Source: Solirubrobacterales bacterium
Lineage (GTDB): Bacteria; Actinomycetota; Thermoleophilia; Solirubrobacterales; Solirubrobacteraceae
NCBI GenBank assembly: GCA_027314825.1
Contig: DAHVAB010000076.1
Location: forward strand, 1 to 9,158
Direction of reading: 5' to 3'
Length of the DNA: 9,158 bases
Shown here piece after piece: positions 5,885-9,158 of this stretch (positions are counted from its first letter, which is position 1; each line of letters begins with the position of its first letter). The notes beneath the pieces were generated by a model that saw nothing but the letters and a program-made list of their open reading frames with translations, was not told where the DNA came from and made no database searches. The translations under genes were made by a program, and so were the position numbers.

Positions 5885-6861
5885 ATGGCGCGCGCGCCGA
5901 GCAGCACGCTCCTGATCGCCGCCCGCGCGGTCCAGGGAGCCGGCGCGGCCGTGGTGACGCCGCTGACGCTGACGCTGCTGGCGGAGGCGTTCCCGGCGAG
6001 CAGACGCGGAATCGCGCTCGGCGTGTGGTCGGGCATATCCGGCGCCGCGGTCGCGATCGGGCCGCTGATCGGCGGCGCGGTCGTGCAGGGCATCTCTTGG
6101 CACTGGATCTTCTGGATCAACGTGCCGATCGGGCTGGTGCTCGCGCCCCTGGCCGCCCGGGTTCTTACGGAGAGCCGCGGACCGAACGCATCGCTCGACA
6201 TGCGCGGTCTCGCGCTCGCCTCAGCCGGCGCATTCGGCGTCGTCTTCGCACTGGTGCGCGCACAATCGCTCGGATGGAGCTCCACCACCGTCATCGCCTG
6301 CATGACCGCCGGCGCGATCCTGCTCGCGCTCTTCGTCGTGGCGGAGCGCGCCGCCACAGAGCCGATGCTGCCGATGGCGTTCTTCGCCAAGCGTGCCTTC
6401 GCGGTCACCAACGTGGCGACGCTGACCATGTACTTCGGCATGTTCGGCTCGATCTTCTTCCTCTCCCAGTTCATGCAGGCGGCGCTCCACAACACTCCTC
6501 TGCAGGCGGGCCTGAAGATCCTCGTATGGACCGGCGCGACCATGGTTACAGCGCCCCTGGCCGGCGTGTTCGCCGCGCGACTCGGCAGCCGGCCGTTCAT
6601 CATCGGCGGGCTCTCGCTGCAGGCGGGCGCGCTCGCCTGGCTGGCGGCTACGCAACCCCCGCCGCGTTCGTCGCCGGGCTGGGCCCCGCTTTGTGGGTGG
6701 CGGTCGCGGTGCTGGCCGCCGGCGCGGTCACGGTCATCGTGCTCCCGTTCTCGACCGTGCCGAAGCGCCAGCACGCGCCGGCGGCGAGCCGCGGCGTCGA
6801 GGAGAGGACGGATGCGCGGCACGACGTCGCCGGCCTGGTTGCGTCATCCTCCGCCGAGTGA
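5885..6861 (+). pseudogene. DHA2-type MFS drug exporter, 5'-truncated with internal deletion/frameshift
   Basis: The frame from 5885 begins inside an EmrB/QacA-like (14-helix) exporter: STLLIAARAVQGAGAAVVTP, then LGVWSGISGAAVAIGPLIGGAVVQGISWHWIFWINVPIGL with the antiporter GPLIGG motif. Further helices run to GGLSLQAGALAWL. About 100 N-terminal residues (first helices and motif A) are missing, with no sign of them upstream. At about 6640-6650 the protein jumps to another frame, which reads GGYATPAAFVAGLGPALWVAVAVLAAGAVTVIVLP, the usual C-terminal end of this family, and stops at 6861. The segment normally in between (about 80-90 residues, with the ANNAxREVGG-type block) is absent, so the lesion looks like an internal deletion with frame change. 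Without the jump, the first frame continues as non-membrane sequence to 6922. The gene should be non-functional. An intact TetR gene follows on the same strand. Confidence 0.83.
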
Positions 6862-6933
6862 GCAGATCGCGCGAGCAGCACCTCCTCTCGCGGGCGCGGC
6901 GCCGGCCGGGCGCGTCGTTTGAGCCGACCGAGA

Positions 6934-7542
6934 ATGCCGGAGCCTGAGGCCGGAGCCGCACGGCGTCCCCGCAAGCGCGTGCCGGCCGAGCAGCGTCGCA
7001 GCGCGCTGATCGCCGCGGCCGTGCACGAGTTCGCGCGCGGCGGCATGCACGGCACGCCGGTGGAGCGGATCGCAAGGCGGGTCGGGGTGACCCAGCCGTA
7101 CGTGTTTGCGCTGTTCGCGAGCAAGCAGGACCTGTTCCTAGCTGCCGTGGAGGAGGGGTTTGACAGGGTCGGACGCGCCTTCGAGGCCGCCGCAGCGGAG
7201 TACACGGCCGGGCAGGGTCCGCAGGGATGTGAGGACACGCTGATGGCGATGGGCCTGGCCTACCGGCGCCTGCTCGCCACGGACCGCGACTGTCTGATGC
7301 TCCAGCTTCACTCTTACGCCGCCTGCTCGGAGCCGCGTGTGCGCGAGCTGGTCCGCCGTCGCTACGCGCAGCTCGTCACGCTGGCGGCTGAGCTCTCGGG
7401 GGCGGAGAGGGAACGCATCGACCAGTTCTTCGCCCGCGGCATGGCGCTCAACGTGGCTGCCGCGATGGGGGTGCAGGAGCTCTCGGTGTCCGCGGAATGG
7501 GTGAGCGAGCAGGGCGCCGAGGCGAGAGCCGACGCCGGCTGA
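6934..7542 (+). CDS. TetR/AcrR-family transcriptional regulator
   Basis: The 202-residue product has the TetR N-terminal DNA-binding domain: RRSALIAAAVHEFARGGMHGTPVERIARRVGVTQPYVFALFASKQDLFLAAVEEGF (21-76), where GVTQPYVFALFASKQDLF includes the recognition helix. The rest is helical, with AYRRLLATDRDCLMLQLHSYAACSEPRVRELVRRRY (109-144), as in ligand-binding domains of exporter repressors. I prefer ATG 6934; an in-frame TTG at 6919 would add five residues. Neither has a good ribosome-binding site. It follows the broken MFS exporter by 72 bp on the same strand, the usual regulator-exporter order, so it probably once controlled that gene. It appears intact, which suggests either recent exporter loss or other targets. 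Confidence 0.9.
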   Translation: MPEPEAGAARRPRKRVPAEQRRSALIAAAVHEFARGGMHGTPVERIARRVGVTQPYVFALFASKQDLFLAAVEEGFDRVGRAFEAAAAEYTAGQGPQGCEDTLMAMGLAYRRLLATDRDCLMLQLHSYAACSEPRVRELVRRRYAQLVTLAAELSGAERERIDQFFARGMALNVAAAMGVQELSVSAEWVSEQGAEARADAG

Positions 7543-7580
7543 GCGAGCGGTGGGAGTCCGGTTGCCGCACACCGCGCATC

Positions 7581-7596
7581 ATCGCCCGCAGGCGAT
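7581..7596. terminator. Small perfect hairpin downstream of tetR (possible terminator)
   Basis: ATCGCC and GGCGAT form a perfect 6-bp stem around a CGCA tetraloop, 39 bases after the TetR stop codon. No T-run follows, so it is at most a weak or factor-assisted terminator. Confidence 0.3.
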
Positions 7597-7615
7597 ACTG
7601 TGAGCCAGTAGGCGC

Positions 7616-7703
7616 GGTTTCGGTGACTCAACAGTGCTTCGGTCGCCTACGAGGGTTTCGGTTACTCAACAGTGCTTCGGTCGCCTACGAGGGTTTCGGT
7701 TAC
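7616..7703. repeat. 38-bp direct tandem repeat, two full copies plus a partial third
   Basis: Copy 1 is 7616-7653, copy 2 is 7654-7691, and a 12-base start of a third is 7692-7703. Each unit begins GGTTTCGGT and ends GGTCGCCTACGAG, with ACTCAACAGTGC in the middle. The full copies differ at one base (G at unit position 10 in copy 1, T in copy 2 and in the partial copy). A TTCGGT word occurs twice per unit, about 20 bases apart. The copies abut with no spacers, so this is not a CRISPR array. Near identity suggests recent duplication or selection. The function is unknown; clustered protein-binding sites, a recombination scar and slippage are all possible. Confidence 0.95.
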
Positions 7704-7751
7704 CGACGAAGGGTTGCCCGCGAGGGTCGCGGCCTGCTCACCCGGCGTCGG

Positions 7752-8807
7752 TTACCTGCCGCGGCGAGCCTGTGCGACCGCGACGTCGAGCTCTGCCTGC
7801 ACGGCCGGCCGCTGGTTGTCGATCTGCATGCGTTCCTGGAGGACCGGAATCGCGGCGCCCGGATGGCCGCTGAGCTGCAGGGCGTGACCGAGGTCGTAGA
7901 GAGCGTAGGCGAAGGTGAGGCAGGTCTCACGGGTGGGGGCAAGGCACGCTTCGACGTGCTCGCCGGTTGCGGCCACCGCCCGGGTGAGGATCGGCACTGC
8001 CCGCGATGGTTGACCTGATTCGATCAGGCTGTGTCCTTCGGACTCCAGCTGCGCGGCCAGCGCGCCCGAGACGGGCGTGTGGTGACGGTGAGGTGACGGT
8101 ACGCCAGTGTGCGCTCGCGCATGCAGGACCGCCCGGGCGCCCGCATGCCCGAGAGCACTGCTCGCCCGCGGCCGTGTCTTCTCGCCCGCCGCCGAGCCGC
8201 CGGTGGCTGTGCCCGCGCGGGGCGCGACGCGCGGTCGCTGCGGGTAGGCGACGTTGCTGCGTGTGTGCTGAGCGGAGGGGGAGTGGGTGCCGGCCGCGTG
8301 TGGTGGGGGTGTGGCGGCGGAGCCGCCGAGCGTCGCGATCGCTGCCGCGATCGCTCCAGTCAATGCGAGCGGCGCGAGCAGGCGCAGGCGCAGCTTCGCT
8401 GTGAATGCTGAGAGGTGACGCCGCCTTACGGCGGCGCGGGCATCGCCTGTCGGCGGCTCGTGCGCGGCAGGCATCGCCGGGTCTGGAGGCGGCGTGCCGT
8501 CGGGGTCGCGCCCGGGCGCCATCCTCAGCCCGAGCCTGTGGCTGCCGTCGGCGTCGTGTGGAGCGTCGGCGAGCCGGCAGCGCTCGACGTCGATGCCCTG
8601 CAGCTCAAGCTCGGCCGCGACGCTGGCCGGGAACTCGATCCCGTGCTCGTGCAGATGCGCGTAGCTGACCGGCGCGCCGCGGGCGTGGCGGAGGATGCCG
8701 AGCAGCGCGGCCTGCTGCTCCTCGCGCGCTACCGGCCGGGCGTCTGCCCGCCGGCTCCGCGGGGCGGCGACGCTGGCGTGGCGCGGTCTCCTCGTGTCCG
8801 TTCCCAA
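7752..8807 (-). CDS. Single-pass membrane protein with conserved N-terminal domain and TPR-like C-terminus
   Basis: The 351-residue product has four parts. Residues 27-80 (REEQQAALLGILRHARG, then APVSYAHLHEHGIEFPASV, then AAELELQGIDVERCRL) look like a small helical domain, perhaps winged-helix-like. After a basic stretch, residues 142-162 (RLLAPLALTGAIAAAIATLGG) form one membrane helix. A Pro/Ala/His-rich linker follows (163-247). Residues 248-351 are TPR-like: LESEGHSLIESGQPSRAVPILTRAVAA, a Cys pair (C288, C296) around LAPTRET, then FAYALYDLGHALQLSGHPGAAIPVLQERMQIDNQ. The positive-inside rule puts the N-terminal part in the cytoplasm and the TPR outside, where the Cys pair could form a disulfide. 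I recall similar tails on Thermoleophilia Ser/Thr kinases, but no kinase domain is here. The start is TTG 8807, without a clear ribosome-binding site. It overlaps the upstream frame by 79 bases, so the first 20 residues are uncertain. Confidence 0.75.
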   Translation of the reverse strand: MGTDTRRPRHASVAAPRSRRADARPVAREEQQAALLGILRHARGAPVSYAHLHEHGIEFPASVAAELELQGIDVERCRLADAPHDADGSHRLGLRMAPGRDPDGTPPPDPAMPAAHEPPTGDARAAVRRRHLSAFTAKLRLRLLAPLALTGAIAAAIATLGGSAATPPPHAAGTHSPSAQHTRSNVAYPQRPRVAPRAGTATGGSAAGEKTRPRASSALGHAGARAVLHARAHTGVPSPHRHHTPVSGALAAQLESEGHSLIESGQPSRAVPILTRAVAATGEHVEACLAPTRETCLTFAYALYDLGHALQLSGHPGAAIPVLQERMQIDNQRPAVQAELDVAVAQARRGR

Positions 8808-9158
8808 GGCCGATCGAGGTGTTGATACCCGGATCGAGCGTGGTCTAATGCGGCGGCCTGGAACGTCCCCGCCGGGGCCGGCCGCTGGCAGGTTGGCGGC
8901 GTGCCCTGGTAGAGCGCGAAGTGTCCGACCGCGATCGTCTTGCCGTCGCTCGGTCTGAGCAGCGCGACGGAGTGGCCGGCAGGGGAGAGCGTCGGGGCCA
9001 GGACGAGCGTGTCGCCGGCCGGAATCGCGGCTGGGTCGATCCTCATGCTGAGGCTGGCGGCCGCGACCGGCTTGTCGACCTGGAAGATCTGCCGGTAGAT
9101 GCGCTGCGGCACCTGTGCACGGGTGCCATGCTGGTTGCAGGTGGCCTGCACGCTGGCG
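8729..9158 (-). CDS. Partial hypothetical protein, 3' part only; runs off the right edge
   Basis: The minus-strand frame is open from the window edge to TAG at 8729-8731, so the N-terminus is outside the window. The visible part reads ASVQATCNQHGTRAQVPQRIYRQIFQV, then alternating hydrophobic, probably beta-rich sequence (VAAASLSMRIDPAAIPAGDTLVLAPTLSPAGHSVALLRPSDGKTIAVGHFALYQG), then TPPTCQRPAPAGTFQ. Two Cys residues and the beta-rich pattern would suit an exported domain. I do not recognise the family. The last 30 residues (from about DRPWERTRG) are low-complexity and overlap the coding start of the TPR gene, so the natural end may lie near 8830-8850 and the annotated tail may reflect a frameshift or overrun. 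A GTG at 9151 is an in-frame valine and probably not the start. Confidence 0.5.
   Translation of the reverse strand, partial: ASVQATCNQHGTRAQVPQRIYRQIFQVDKPVAAASLSMRIDPAAIPAGDTLVLAPTLSPAGHSVALLRPSDGKTIAVGHFALYQGTPPTCQRPAPAGTFQAAALDHARSGYQHLDRPWERTRGDRATPASPPRGAGGQTPGR

Larger units (their letters stand above)
7543..7751. other. Convergent intergenic region with hairpin and tandem repeat
   Basis: This 209-bp region lies between the 3' ends of the TetR gene (plus) and the TPR membrane protein (minus). I see no gene in it. It contains the hairpin at 7581-7596 and the 38-bp tandem repeat at 7616-7703. A weaker inverted pair, GTAGGCG (7608-7614) and CGCCTAC (7644-7650, repeated at 7682-7688), could let the front of the array fold. 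CCGACG (7704-7709) and CGTCGG (7746-7751) form another distant inverted pair. Confidence 0.6.

Noticed and set aside
5602..6640. Front part of the long plus-strand open frame starting at 5602
   Set aside because: Only its tail after about 6643 encodes the exporter C-terminus. The earlier part is antisense to hipB and then out of frame with the exporter.
7616..7703. Possible CRISPR array
   Set aside because: The repeat units abut directly with no spacers, and there are only two full copies. It is a tandem repeat.
7497..8018. Plus-strand open frame spanning the tandem repeat
   Set aside because: The frame overlaps the TetR end and the antisense of the TPR gene, has no ribosome-binding site, and the repeat gives non-periodic peptide text.
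1..9158. tRNA or rRNA genes, insertion-sequence transposases or integrases
   Set aside because: I saw no cloverleaf-like T-loop motifs, rRNA-like stretches, or transposase or integrase motifs in any frame provided.

Overview
The window is GC-rich with strongly GC-biased third codon positions, and every gene family I recognise in it is common in high-GC Actinobacteria. The C-terminal repeat domain of the last full gene (a paired-Cys TPR-like block ending in a P-V-L-x-x-R-x-x-I-x-N-Q signature) resembles tails of membrane proteins and Ser/Thr kinases in Thermoleophilia such as Conexibacter and Solirubrobacter. I therefore favour that class. This is recall from memory, not a search.

Layout. Positions 45-1420: a truncated MocR-type regulator (minus) diverges from an intact pyridoxamine-phosphate-oxidase-like flavoprotein (plus), with a clean inverted repeat between them. 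Positions 1495-4016: a second, full-length MocR regulator (minus) diverges from an NAD(P)-binding epimerase-like gene (plus) that appears to lack the SDR catalytic Tyr/Lys pair. Positions 4017-4180: a coding-like 3' remnant and a 14-bp palindrome. Positions 4176-5733: an apparently intact hipBA-type toxin-antitoxin operon (minus), whose genes overlap by 11 bp; hipB may be leaderless. Positions 5885-6861: a DHA2-type MFS drug exporter that has lost its N-terminus and also carries an internal deletion with a frame change. It is followed by an intact TetR regulator (6934-7542). Positions 7543-7751: a convergent intergenic region with a small hairpin and a 38-bp tandem repeat (two copies plus a partial third). 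Positions 7752-8807: a single-pass membrane protein with an N-terminal conserved cytoplasmic domain, a Pro/His-rich linker and a TPR-like tail. Positions 8729-9158: the 3' part of an unrecognised gene that runs off the right edge.

How it fits together. This looks like an accessory region: two local regulator-enzyme pairs, a toxin-antitoxin module, and decaying genes on both sides of that module. The two MocR regulators probably sense PLP or an amino-compound ligand and control their divergent neighbours. TetR probably once controlled the now-broken exporter. I do not see a clearly new multi-gene system. The least explained items are the 38-bp repeat, the membrane TPR protein and the fused tail of the truncated MocR.
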